Positions 49,601 to 61,186 of a DNA stretch of 64,000 nt are shown here, piece by piece (positions within the stretch are counted from its first letter, which is position 1; each line of letters opens with the position of its first letter). The notes beneath the pieces were generated by a model. The model was not told where the DNA came from, did no database searches, and worked only from the letters and a program-made list of their open reading frames with translations. Location of the stretch: positions 62,001 through 126,000 of the forward strand of contig JAANDG010000102.1 of NCBI GenBank assembly GCA_036852015.1, written 5' to 3'. Made by a program: the position numbers and the translations under genes. This stretch comes from Pelodera strongyloides (Eukaryota > Nematoda > Chromadorea > Rhabditida > Rhabditidae).

Positions 49601-50228
49601 TGCAATAGTCTGCCGCTGCAAGAGAAGCTAAAACACGTTGTTTGTGTTTATTGATAAGTTTGTATTGATGTACTGATCTCACCTTCAATCTCCAAATTAA
49701 GTTACGCAACTGACAGCAACCTCACCAGCTATGTGGCAGTTCGTATTTCAGAACTCGTTAATTAAATATGAGCATAAAACAATACCTTGGTTAGGTTTAC
49801 ATATATTGTTACTCGTGCTCTTAATACATACACTGTTATCAACGGGATACACTCAATAAAAATTTATAAATCCTTCAATAAATTCAAAAAGCGCAACATA
49901 TAAGACGTGCTGTACTGTTGTATAAAAATAGTGGAACAATACGATCCGCAAAGCTGGTGTAATTCCTCCCTAGATTTGGTGTTGTGTGATATTGTCTTGG
50001 ACACTATTAACAAAACAATTATTTGCACTAAATAAGAATGATATTTACCAGTTACGCAGGAGTCGGTCTTTAGCTTGGCAGATTAGTTGAAGGTATTATC
50101 TTTTCAAAAATCAAACTGTTACTAACCTGAAATAAAAGAACCCAGTGGACAGTAGAACCAGGGCTGAATATGGTCTCTGCGCTTGCACATAATTGGCAGC
50201 GAGTGCAGTTCAGACTTGTGTGCATCAT
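46691..50228 (-). CDS. Serpentine chemoreceptor, Sra-superfamily (srab-like)
   Basis: Eleven or twelve exons give about 378 residues: 50127-50228, 48797-48929, 48655-48681, 48499-48597, 47985-48133, 47792-47881, 47668-47709, 47483-47575, 47170-47388, 46969-47077, 46691-46764. The start has two adjacent ATGs. An N-terminal Cys-rich outer segment leads to TM1 (FITPLALLSVVLMSLAVFF). TM3 ends with the ERSYAAVNYKSY motif typical of this superfamily's second inner loop. TM4, TM5 (TNLFSCFVFVLLSVL), TM6 and TM7 (LIIVTLTITISPNLR) follow. The TM2 exons are least certain: either one exon from 48681 or a 27-base micro-exon plus 48597-48499, and the donor could instead be at 48508. The exon ending 47668 uses a GC donor. 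The first intron (50126-48930) is long and featureless. A role in chemosensory neurons is inferred from family. Confidence 0.75.
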
Positions 50229-51987
50229 TCTCGGGTGTAGAAAAGGATAGTTCAGAAAACTCTCTTCTTGCCAAAAATAACGTTATGTATTATGCAGTTG
50301 AACCATTAGGAATTGCTTTAAAATAAGTTGGATATCGCAAAAAAGGAAAGACGGCATAATGGCCCAAAGTAGCGAAATGGTAGTTGGTTTCTACCAAGTT
50401 TTGTGAGACAATTCAACTGTCGGAACTAGGACATTACCATTTGCCTTAGAAAAAGGTTCCCCTCCACAATTTGAAAAAAAAAATGTTTTTGCAAAATGAA
50501 CACATATTCGTTGTTCCTTGTTTATTTCTGATCTCTGCTTTTTTTTTATTTGTTGTGCATTAGAGGAATAGGCGGGTGAAATGACATCATAACACGCGAA
50601 AAAATACAAAAATAGGTGATTGTGAAAGATGAGTTGATGCGAAAGTGATACTAGTCTATTATAAGTCTGTATACTTGACTATCGAGTGTAGAAAGAAGAA
50701 TGCTTTCTCTACTGGCACAGTTACTGTTCCATTTACCCGATAGGTAAAAGCAGCAGAGATGAAGAACGCATAATGTTGGCTGTCCAGAAACAGAGAGGAG
50801 CCGAGTGATTGGGAGAAAGCGCAGTTTGCATTTAGCGAATGGGAACTGACTTAAAATGATCAAAAATGATGGTTGCGCGGCGGAAAAAAGGAGATACCAG
50901 GGTTTCATTGGAATGATATGATAAACCACAGTATTTGATGCATAACAGAAGTTAAACCTGCTCTTTTTGTTGTGTGATAATTTGTAGAGGAAAATTAGAT
51001 AATGAAATGAAAACGATTAAGAAAAGAAGAAAAATGGAGCACGTTATTGCGTTGATCTCTTTTTCAGTTTTTTTACAATTGTTTTCCGCTTGTCTAACTT
51101 TCGGTTAGGATGTATATGTATTCAGTTTCTTTGCTCCTTCATATGTGCATTTGTTCTGATTTTTAGCAGGTAAATACGTAATAATGACTTTAACTAAGAT
51201 TTTTGCACCACAACACCATAAGGAAACAAAATGATAGTTAATTATTTTCCCATTACAATTAGTGAGTGACATTTGTATTGCTACCGAAAAAATGCATACT
51301 CAAAACAATTTTATTGCACAAACTACAACACACTATAAGGAAACGAAATGGCAGTTATCAATTTTTGGATTGAGCAACATGATTATTTCCTCATTTTTTT
51401 CTATTGCCGCTTAGTTTTCAAAGGGTGTTGACATCTTAAGACTTGCTGCATAGAAAAACGACATTTAATTAAAGGTGAGCGATGTAAAACTATAATATTG
51501 TTTACTTTCTTAGAAAGAAAATTCGTCGAGAATTTCTCTGTTGTTTCAAACCAACAAAACATTAGTTTTGAATGGGAATTTGAATATGTATTTGAACCTA
51601 TTCTCTATTACATATTGTGAGACATAGATGAAAAGAGAACACGGAACCATTCATATCTCTAGCTCGCGGTTCGATTTGCTAGGCAAACGCATTTTTTTCA
51701 ATATCACATATGATCTGGGAGAGTTGAACATTATCTTAGTGCATACAACCTAATGAACCTTGAAAGAACCTCGACAGTAATGGACATCTCAATTTTGTAA
51801 AGCATTCATTCCAATAAAAAGTGTTCAGTTAAAGGGAAAGGGGAAAATCTGTTAGGTAAAAAAAACTACGACACATAATATGGAAACGAAATGAGAGTTA
51901 ATAATTTCCCTTAGAACTACACTAATAATCCCTTCGTTGACCACCATTTGCTTAATGTCAGCCTTAAGTGACTGTATCGGAGTGCGT
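50229..51987. other. Intergenic region with a thrice-repeated motif
   Basis: No exons are supported. A related segment occurs three times in the same orientation near 51209-51256, 51322-51368 and 51866-51912. Its core is GGAAACGAAATG followed by AGTTA. Confidence 0.4.
51209..51912. repeat. Three dispersed direct copies of a 45-base segment
   Basis: Copies at about 51209-51256, 51322-51368 and 51866-51912 share the order ACAC.ATAA.GGAAACGAAATG..AGTTA followed by AT-rich sequence. They are diverged (roughly 70-80 percent by eye) and spaced 115 and 540 bases apart. Confidence 0.6.
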
Positions 51988-54900
51988 CTAGACATCAGTA
52001 TCTCGAACGTCCTTCTTCTGTGGGATAATCAGAGTGGTTGTTCTCTTGGCTGGGGTATACTCCTCACTCTCCTCCTCACTTTCACTCTCGCGTGCATGCA
52101 CAAACTCAGCCCTCTGGGGGGTTCCCTCCTCTCTGGATGGCCCCGGTCTGGCTTCCGTTCTCAATTGAACAGGGATTCCGTGCGATTCCTTTGATGTCTG
52201 AGGGTGCACATGAATATCCACTTTCCTTGGTTGGGGATAGGTAACCGACGGGGTCTTCTGAGACTGGTGGGCGGTCACATCTCCATGAAATACGGTAGTG
52301 GATGGGGTCTCTTGTCCTGAGAAGTCTTGCACAACTACCACATTCACAGCCTTGAAGTCCTCCTTGAACTTCTCCAATGCATATTCCTGAAACGAGAATG
52401 TATACGTTATGTGGTAAATGTGTTTCATTCCAGTATCTTCTGTTTGTTTGGTGTGGGTAATCGCAAGCGTCGACATAATACATCAAACACGTACATATAT
52501 ATTATATGAATGGGGATGAAATTCAAAACAGTACATGAAAACAAACCCTCAGCAGTTCCAGATCTGTCTGGCAGGATCGGCTTTTCACGGACATTTTTTG
52601 CTCACTGTGTTTCTGAAACAAAGCGTATAGTTATATTAAAGAGCATTTGAAAGTAATGTACACAAATTGACACATTCTATTTAAATAGTGATACCTGCAA
52701 TTGCTTCTTTGATGATTCAGGCATAACATGATAGAGGAGTCTCGATTTGAGCGGCATTCTGGATACAACAGCGTCCAGCGAGCGAGGGTCCAGAGGAGCT
52801 GAACATAGACACTAGTAGTCGAGGATTGAGGGTCCATTGTTGAACATTGGAGAGCAATCCGAATTAAGAGTTAATGGAATTAAGAGTCAATAAAAACAAG
52901 AGAAACGCATTAAAGCACGGTTATTTTATCAATAGTAAACCGCATGTGTCTTAAAATAATTGTGAAGGCTCTGTCAAACAACACCACACAATGCTTTAAG
53001 TGGTGCAAACTATGATTTTTTTCGAGCTTCTGATTTCAGTACATTTTTTGTAAGCTTAAAGGAAACGAAAAATCATGTGTGGGGCCATGGTCGGAAGAGA
53101 GAGCGGGCAAATGTGAAAACATACTAAAAGAACCCATTTTTGGGGCCCAACTTGGCGCGATGGACGAGCAAAAACAAAGAAGAAAGAATAAACAACCGCC
53201 GACGAAGTTCCATTTGTCAAATAAAGTGGAGAGAGGGATCGAAATTAAATCATCCCTCCATTCTTTCTTAAATTGTCTTGCCTATTTTGCAATAGTAACC
53301 ACAACAATCGTAGTGGCTTGGTGGCTAATTGATACCTTCTCCTTCTATTTGTTCCTCGCCTTCAGTCACAGGAGCCGCCTCGGGAACCTCTCCCTCATCC
53401 TGGGCCTCTGCCAACGCAGTCATGTATTCCTTGTCGATATTGTCTTGCATTCCCTAAACATTGTCTTTCATTTTTAAACATTCCATAAAACAATTAGATA
53501 TGCGAGAAGCAGAATACTCTGACAAGATCAAAAGGAAAAACATAAATATCAATGTGAAACCCCAAAAGAAAAAAGAATGATTTGGAACCTGCATCTACTT
53601 ACCTGAGCCAATGCCTCGAGCTGTTGTTGAATGAGAGTCATTACAGTGGAAACAAGGGCAAGACCAATGAGCAGAAGAAATCCAACCACAATCATATAAT
53701 CGTATTCAGAAGGCAGTTCGTCTCCAAAGCCAATTGTTGTGAAAGAAATTAGGGTGAAATACATAGAAGTGCCTAAATAGCAAGGTTTTTAAGGCAGTAG
53801 GCTGCTGGCACCGACAGTCAGTAGTATATTTATCAGCGGGGCAGCTCTCGATTTTGTAAGAACATACCATAATCCCATTTGTCCTCCAGTAACATGAAAA
53901 TTCCTGCGCAAACAAAAATCCAGATAACAGTAAGCAGCACAAGAAATGAAATAGGAAAAGAGAGGAGATCATTGTCGTCATTTCCGCTTTCTTCTGATTT
54001 ACTCGTAGCGCCTGCTTCAGGACCCATGTTCGTCATCTACAATTCATAGTGTTTTATATAACAAGTGCGAATGCGCATGTGACACTTTTCAATGGACATG
54101 AAACCAGTGTAGTGTGGAAAGTGGACGGATCTTTCTACGATATGCATAAACACGACTTGCCTTCTTTTCCAAATCTTTGGAAACCACCGCGGTCGACTTG
54201 ACAATCATCTTCCACAATATCTTACAAATCTTTGCGAAGAGTGATCCGAGTCCAAATAAACAGATGACTGCCAAGGGGATGCCAATGAAAGCATACAGAA
54301 TGGTAAGTACTCTTCCGGCCGTAGTCACGGGGACTATATTTCCATATCCTGGAAAGAAACTTCACTAATTATCACTAATTTTTTGAAAACACGTGGATGT
54401 AAACTACAATTTGAAAGAAAATAATTTCACCAACATACCAATTGTTGTATATACAGTCATACAGTAGAAAATGGCTCCTAAGAAAGTCCACTGTTGATTC
54501 TCTTCCGGAACCTGAAAATGTTACATACCATAAACATGCAAGTAAAGATCCAGGTAAGCGTCAAATGAAGGGAACCAAAAATTTTCTTGACAAGTAATCT
54601 AGCTGACCTCTTCGATTCCCAGCTTTTCTTGGAATCTGTGCAGTGTATTCACTGTGTGGTTGTACGCGTTAATTGGCGTCATTGCACGGATGTTGTTCAA
54701 TCGAAACGCCGTATTCTTAATGAGGTTTTCCGGTGTTAGTTTAATATACAATTGCAAAACAAATCGAGCTGTTCTGTTTTCCATTGTTTTATTTTTTTAT
54801 TTTTCCATTCAGAAATTTTCAAACGTTGATTCGACACGACTGCCCGATGCACGTGGAAATCAACGCGATTTTGGGAATCAACACACATAGGAATCAAAAG

Positions 54901-55087
54901 TTACCTCGATTAGATCCTCTCTAGTCTTCTTCAGAGTGTTCAGTGTGTACAACTCATTAGGTCCTTCCAAATACGAGAATAAAAGTGCTCCAATGACGGT
55001 GTATATAATAAGGATTATTATAGGAAGGATCGATCTGAATCCATCTCGCAATGTGGATAACAACTGTGATATCTTTTGTATTAACAT
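51988..55087 (-). CDS. Two-pore-domain potassium channel (TWK family)
   Basis: Ten exons join in phase to about 525 residues: 54905-55087, 54608-54715, 54439-54511, 54161-54348, 53868-54036, 53603-53772, 53336-53453, 52695-52798, 52547-52612, 51988-52386. TM1 (about 20-42, LPIIILIIYTVIGALLFSYLEGPNE) is followed by an outer loop. The first pore holds TTIGYGN at about 118-124, then TM2 (VLTILYAFIGIPLAVICLFG). TM3 is near LLTVIWIFVCAGIF. The second pore holds TTIGFGD at about 255-261, then TM4. The 230-residue cytoplasmic tail has acidic, basic and Ser/Thr/Pro-rich parts and ends DVRDTDV. Both pore filters are intact, so a working K+ leak channel is expected in the plasma membrane of neurons or muscle. 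Nematodes have dozens of twk genes, so I give no number. The intron after exon 4 uses a GC donor (AAG/GCAAGT). Confidence 0.92.
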
Positions 55088-57483
55088 CTTTGCAATTCCC
55101 TGAAATTGAAAACCTCAGAATATTATGGAACGTACATACACAAAGTTCCATTGCTGTTCTATTTAACTCCCTCATTGAGGAAATTAAGAGACTGCTAAAT
55201 ACATTCGGAGCGACTTTTGGTATGCACTCATTTGTTAATATATAATGAAAACAACCCAGGGAGGAGGCTACTAAATTTTGTGTTGTATCTGAATGCGAAA
55301 AGAATGTGTATGATGTTATGCTTGGCTTTTATACAAGGAATATTAAATAAGGTCATGTTCAACATGTATAGACATATATGAAAAGGATGTAGACTTATGG
55401 ACTCAAGGGTGAAAAAGAGTGTGACAAATATTTCTTTGTAGAACGTCATGATTTATAGAGAAAGTCCTCTCATTGATTTTTAACAAGTTACACCTTGCTG
55501 TTGAATTTTTGGTTTTGTTTACATATTATGCTTCACCGCTCCAATGGTTCAAGGTATACTTATGTAATACGGGCTTTTCCTCATTCATATATTAAGTGTT
55601 TTAAAATGCCCAGCGTGTAAACATAAAGTGTTGCTTGTGGTCAGAAGGGAAGTTGTCCGGCTCGAATGTCTCTGTACATGTGTTTGTGTCAGTGTTATAC
55701 ATTCCCTGGGGAGGCTTCTATTCCAATGGAATGGACCGACACAAGACAAGACGATGGATTTCAAATCTGATACGTACATTGTGGTGAGTGTCAACCAGGG
55801 ACGACGACTAAACAATGAATTGTGCTTGGCTACTCTCCTTTACTGACAATGAGCTCCCTACAACTGCCATACAAGCCTTAATGTTAGAAACGTTACATAT
55901 CGGCGGATCCAAAATAGAAAAAAGGAAGTCCAATAAATAGTTGATTTATTCGGATCTTGGCTAAATTTTACATAACCTCCAAACCCCTAACTTCATTGCG
56001 CGCAATAAAACATTCCACATTTTCCCATGTACATACATAGCTTGGTTTCCAAGTGAGTAGGCGTCGGCTTTTTAATATTTTTTAATAACTGGGCGTCGGC
56101 TTTTTAATAATGCAATAATTCAAACGCGTCAATATAAATACTCGGCTTGGTTAAAACAAATGGTGCTGCTTTTATGTTGTATTCCAAATTATTTGGTCCG
56201 ATTTTTGGTCGGATTCTTGGAGCTGGCGCTGCTTTTATATTGTATTCCGAATTATTTTATCAGATTCGGAGCTCGGGCTATTACCGATTAATCCGAGATG
56301 TGTCGGGGAGCATAATACACACTTTACAATGAAAGTTGTGTTATGCGCGTCTAAACAATGTTCACTCATAATTATACAATATTAAGAGGGAACGAATTTG
56401 CAAAGCAAAAGGTAATAGTTTGTCCACGAAAATCAGACGGCAAGAGTATTGTGTGGAAGTGAGATCCCTTTTGTCTTCTGGGTGTGAAATTGGATTGAAA
56501 AAGAATGGTGGATGGCCTAGGTCGGTAACTGACTAGTGGAAGACAGATTGGGCCAAGAAACCACTTCCCGACCAAACACTTTTCACATATCAATATTTCA
56601 CAATTAATTGGAACATGAGATTCTAATAAAGACTAGTGGAAACTCAGAAAGGGAATTGGCTTGTTTGTTATTTGCTTTGAAATTACCTTTGCAAAGCAAA
56701 ACAAAACCAATCAAAACGTAGAGGACATCGGATGCCGCCTGGTGTGATAAAAATTTGATATGATTTATTTTGTCTTCTTTCCTTTTGAGTCATATGTACT
56801 GCGAGTCGGAAAAAAAACTGAGTTTGGAGTTTATTCGCGAAAGCTACTAAATAGTAATTGGACAATTTGAATAAGTGTATCAACAAAGAGAGAGAGAGAG
56901 AGCTATTGGTGCATTGATTGGAATAATCAAGAAACAACAGAAGCGAAGCATAATTAGAAAAAGTTTGCAGTGGGAGGGCGTCAGTTGTTGAGGGGATAGA
57001 GAGGGAAAAGGAGAGGAATGAGGAGGATCTCTTTCTTTTGTCACCATTATATCAAATCCAGCCAACAAAGAAATGGATGATTAGAAGGTGAAAATCACAC
57101 TCACAAAATCAAAAAGCCTACATTGCCACATGCACTTTCTCATTGGGTTGTCACTGGCTAAGTTCGCCATTAGTCTTGAATATTTTTTGGTTTGAAACGT
57201 CAGTGAATATACAAGAAAAATAATTTGGTGATATATTCGCGAGAAAGAGTAGTGCGTGATGATGGTCTCCTTTAATGGGAGACTTAACACATATCAGGTG
57301 ACAGAAATGGAGGAAAAAGGAAAGAAATAAACAAAAGAAGTGAAGAAGGGGAAGGCGGCTGGAATATGTAATTGTCAGATATCCTGCGATATACATACAA
57401 CTCTGCCAGCTATTTACGGAAAAAGTTGTAATACAAAGTGTTTATCAAGTCCACACATGCGCTTTGAATTATAAAATTCCACG
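55088..57483. other. Intergenic region upstream of the K2P channel
   Basis: No coding exon is supported. Two related segments containing GGCGTCGGCTTTTTAAT lie at about 56060-56110, and GCTGCTTTTAT(A/G)TTGTATTCC recurs at about 56166 and 56227. These are short local duplications. Confidence 0.4.
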
Positions 57484-57952
57484 CATGCGGCACGGCGAAA
57501 TACACCTTTGTGAGGGATTGGTGGAAGTTGTCGAAGTAGAAGACCAAGTTATCAACCGGAAAATAGGAAAGTTTCCAGTACAAGCATTGGACCCAACCAT
57601 CGTTAGTGTTCAATTCGTTTTGCACAGCAATAATGCTACTTTGATTGTTCAGCGGGAACAACGTTAACTTCCAAGTGAGTTTTAATAAGCATCTCATCTT
57701 TTTTTGTTGCTTTACGAACAAAGAAAAAGGGTGGAAAGGGAGTGAGTGACACACGTTGTAATTGGGACACTGGGGTCAGACAAGAAAAGGGAATACACAC
57801 CAAGGGACCCTCCTTTCAAACCTCCTTTGATTGTTCATATCGACAACTGCATTCTCAACACTTACCGACATCGTTGTCTACTCTCGGTGCAAGCAACAGA
57901 ATCACAGGGAAATATCAGAAGCTATCCTGAAAAGCTTCTTTTCTTAGCCTGA
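57484..57952 (+). CDS. Doubtful two-exon fragment, unknown protein
   Basis: An open frame ending at 57662 (phase 1, donor GTTAAC) can join 57780-57952 (acceptor GGGGTCAG) with a stop at the end, giving about 117 residues from the ATG at 57484. The translation looks protein-like (EGLVEVVEVEDQVINRKIG; LIVHIDNCILNTYRHRC) but matches no family I know. It may be the 3' part of a larger gene. The - strand is also open across the first exon. Confidence 0.28.
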
Positions 57953-59019
57953 TTCAAAACATTGTGAAGATATGACGGTTGCGATAAAATCATCTGGTCA
58001 ACTTGTAAAGGGTCTTGTGTTGATTTGTTTACAAAGAATTTCAGAGATGGGGCGTCCCAGACTTCCGTTACAACTGTTTATGTGTTCGACTACTCGTATC
58101 TGTAACGGGACACAATTTTTGAAGAAATACTGATTGAATATTTTGATAATGTAAAATCCGGCTCGGAAGTGAAGAATGTTGATTTCGGATGCTGCAGTAT
58201 TTTGAATAAAGGAAATGGAAGTTCCAGAAGGAATTGAAATTGATGCCTTCCTCTATAAATAAGAAATAGAACCCCACTCGCCCCGCTAATCTTAGTAGAA
58301 ATAGTATGAAATAACTGAGCGATTTAGAAAAGGTCTAGTATTTTCTGATTTGGTTAACACGAAGAAACATAATGCATATATGCCCTATAGATGCAGTTAG
58401 CCAAACGCTAAAAAAAAGAACAGAAGCACACAAAGTATGACCGTTGTTCCTATTGAAGTGTAAAGAAAAAGAAACTGTTAAATCGTAAATGTCCTAGTGC
58501 TCGTTTCAACTTTTTTCACCTTATAAAAAAATGTGTCTTTCTGGGAACAGTTGCTAGACTAACGGTCGTCTACATCTAGCACGACATTGTTCAAGGAAAA
58601 GTGTTAAGAAAAGGTGGCCGATGAACGAACGAGGATACAATCAATTTTCAAAATCCTTAGAAGACCGATGCCGAAGACCCTTCGTAGTTTCCGGCCCTTG
58701 CGTGCTAGTTTTGTTCTGTTGACATCTCGGAAAAAAATACACTTCCATGATACTGCTCTACTACGCGGGCACACAACTGATGCTTCTGTTTATTTCGTCC
58801 TTAATTTCAATTGCTTTAAACGAACGCAGATTTTGTGATGTTGAGAATATATGTGATCTATTTCATAAAGTGCGGCACCGGAACTACCCTTCAAAACGTT
58901 TATATTGCATAAAAGAACACAGGTTATTAGAGAAAATTTTTGTTGATTCAGTGTGATAAATACCGCCGAAAGCTTTTATCCAGTGAGAGTTAACTCGTAT
59001 AATAGACCTGGCTTCTGCC
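57953..59019. other. Intergenic, no gene seen
   Basis: 3' flank of the receptor gene ending at 59020 (-). No splice-compatible exons found. Confidence 0.4.
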
Positions 59020-61186
59020 CTAATCTTGGACATTCCAGTCGCGTCGTAATCGTTCGAAATATAGCTGAGCGTCGTTGGCGATAGGAGCTATTCTGCGAAG
59101 ATTCTCTTTTTGTCTCGTAGCCAATGTCTTTCTGTTCATCCAAAGGAGTAGAAGTGAACTGGCCAGATTAAAGAAGCTGTACAGCTGAAAACGGGACATA
59201 TAAATAATACTCAGTAACAAATTGAAATCAGACAATGATTTGAAAAAGCATATATTTCTTTTCGTAAAGAGGTAGAGTAAGAGAAGTTTGATGTGTGCTT
59301 GGTGTCGGAAGTTGTGATCATGTTCCATTAGCAACTTACGTAAATGACTTCTAGAATACTTCGGTATGTCTTTTCAGTGAATTGACTATAACGAGGCCTG
59401 AGGTACATGTTGGCAATTGAAGTGATCACAGCGCAAAGAATATTGATAGTGAATAAAGGGACAAAGAGACGGATTGTGTACAACTTCTGACGATATTCAA
59501 ATGTTGACGACAAATCCCAAGTTCTTCTGCAATCAATACAGTGAGAAAAAGGAAAGAAAACTGCAGTACTCCAATTGTTTTTCCATTTGTATTCCAAACA
59601 AACCTCTTCATTTTCATGGAGATGTGTACATAGAGTGATATAAACATAATGCTTTGGCACACAACGATGATAAACATAATCTGAAATAAATCTTTTTATG
59701 TTATTCACATGTATTATTGCAACAATAAAAATGCTCGGGTCATGTCTACGAATGGGGAAACCTCGTTGATTTTTCCTTACAAGGTACTGTGCCGGAATAA
59801 TATTCTGAAGATTGAGGCTCATTGCCGTACAAGTAGGAAGGATTTCACTCATGTCCTCATAAGTGACGTAGTACAAATTCCAAATTACAGCTTCCACCAC
59901 CTAAGCATACAAAATAGAAATAAACGAAAAATCGTACAGGAATAAAGTAATAAGTAATAAAAACACTCCCCGCTGATATAACGACAATCTGTCCAATCCA
60001 CTTTGAATTTCTGGTGTAGAATTTGACGAACACCGATGAAAATATCAGTTCCAACACAAGGGCGTATATTAGTAGATAATGTACGGATACGGAAATCTGT
60101 AACAGAATAGTTTTCCCTCAAACAAGATCATGCAGCGAAGTGTTATGATGTTGATATAAATTGAATTTACTTGTATGGGATAGCGGAACCAAATACAAAA
60201 CGAGTTCTTGTGCATAATTTCCTCGGGATTTTTCCAGGTAAATGCGACATATAAATGAATAATCTGGAAAGCTTTTACTATTAGAAAATACTAATTCTTG
60301 TTGAACTCTCCACATGAAAACCTCAGCGCTTAGTGAAAGACATTGTCTATAACGTTAAGACATTGTGTAACGTCACTTCAACATTGTGTATAACGTTTGT
60401 TCATAAACGTGAATGTATATCGATTTTGTTTGTACGGTTTGAGATGAAAACAATAACTCACATTCGCAAGACACTTTGCCAATGCGTGTATTCCAAAACA
60501 AATGTAGAGTACGAAAACAGAGTACTAAAAAATGATCACCATAAGTGTAAGGCTAATGGACGCAGCATTCCAAAGTTGGTTGCTCACGTTACGAAGAATA
60601 TTGTTATGCGTTAGATTTGTTAAACTACATTGACATAGTGTGTCATTAATTGTAAGCAGCTGAATTTTAGAATTCTAAACTTGGAATGGAAAATTTAGAC
60701 ATTTCTGTACCGAACCACTCAAATCTAAAAAAGGAAGGTGCAGAATTATGATCTCAAAGTCAAAAAATAAGCAGAGATTAATTCTGTGTCATTGATTATG
60801 AAGACTTTATCATTGAACGCTTGCCTATATTCAAGGTTTAGTTCAACGTTAGTAGCACACGCATAGTGCGCCAAAGTAAGTACTTAAATGCATGCAATTT
60901 ACGCATTCATAATGAGGAATCTGAAGAAAAATAACCTACTTTTCTGGACTCAATCAAAAGTTTCATAGCGGCTTCAAAAAAGATGGCGTAAATAACAACA
61001 CCTATAGTGCAAATGGATACAATGACATGGACGACCTGCAAATCACAAACATCTAGTCATTTTTCCATAAGGCGAGTTACAAAAATTAGTGATTGGACAA
61101 TGCGATTCCACCTGTGCTCCAATAAATAATGGCGATTGATATAGCTCGGCAGTCTGTTGTATTATCACACTTGAAATAGCAGCCAT
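59020..61186 (-). CDS. Serpentine chemoreceptor, Sra-superfamily (sre/srab-like)
   Basis: Eight exons join in phase to about 314 residues: 61112-61186, 60940-61035, 60171-60263, 59965-60096, 59781-59900, 59604-59680, 59340-59526, 59020-59184. The ATG is six bases after an acceptor-like AACAG. TM1 is in exon 2 (VIVSICTIGVVIYAIFF). Further helices include SVSVHYLLIYALVLELIFS, IMFIIVVCQSIMFISLYV, LFVPLFTINILCAVITSIA and FFNLASSLLLLW. The C-terminus ends LYFERLRRDWNVQD, reminiscent of sre/srab receptors. The protein is short and its second helix weak, so an exon may be missing in the 676-base second intron. The donor at 59964 (GTTTTT) is weak; an alternative 20-30 bases upstream would also keep frame. 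Confidence 0.72.

Noticed and set aside
51832..51850. TTAAAGGGAAAGGGG resembling a TTAA element end
   Set aside because: No inverted partner found downstream.
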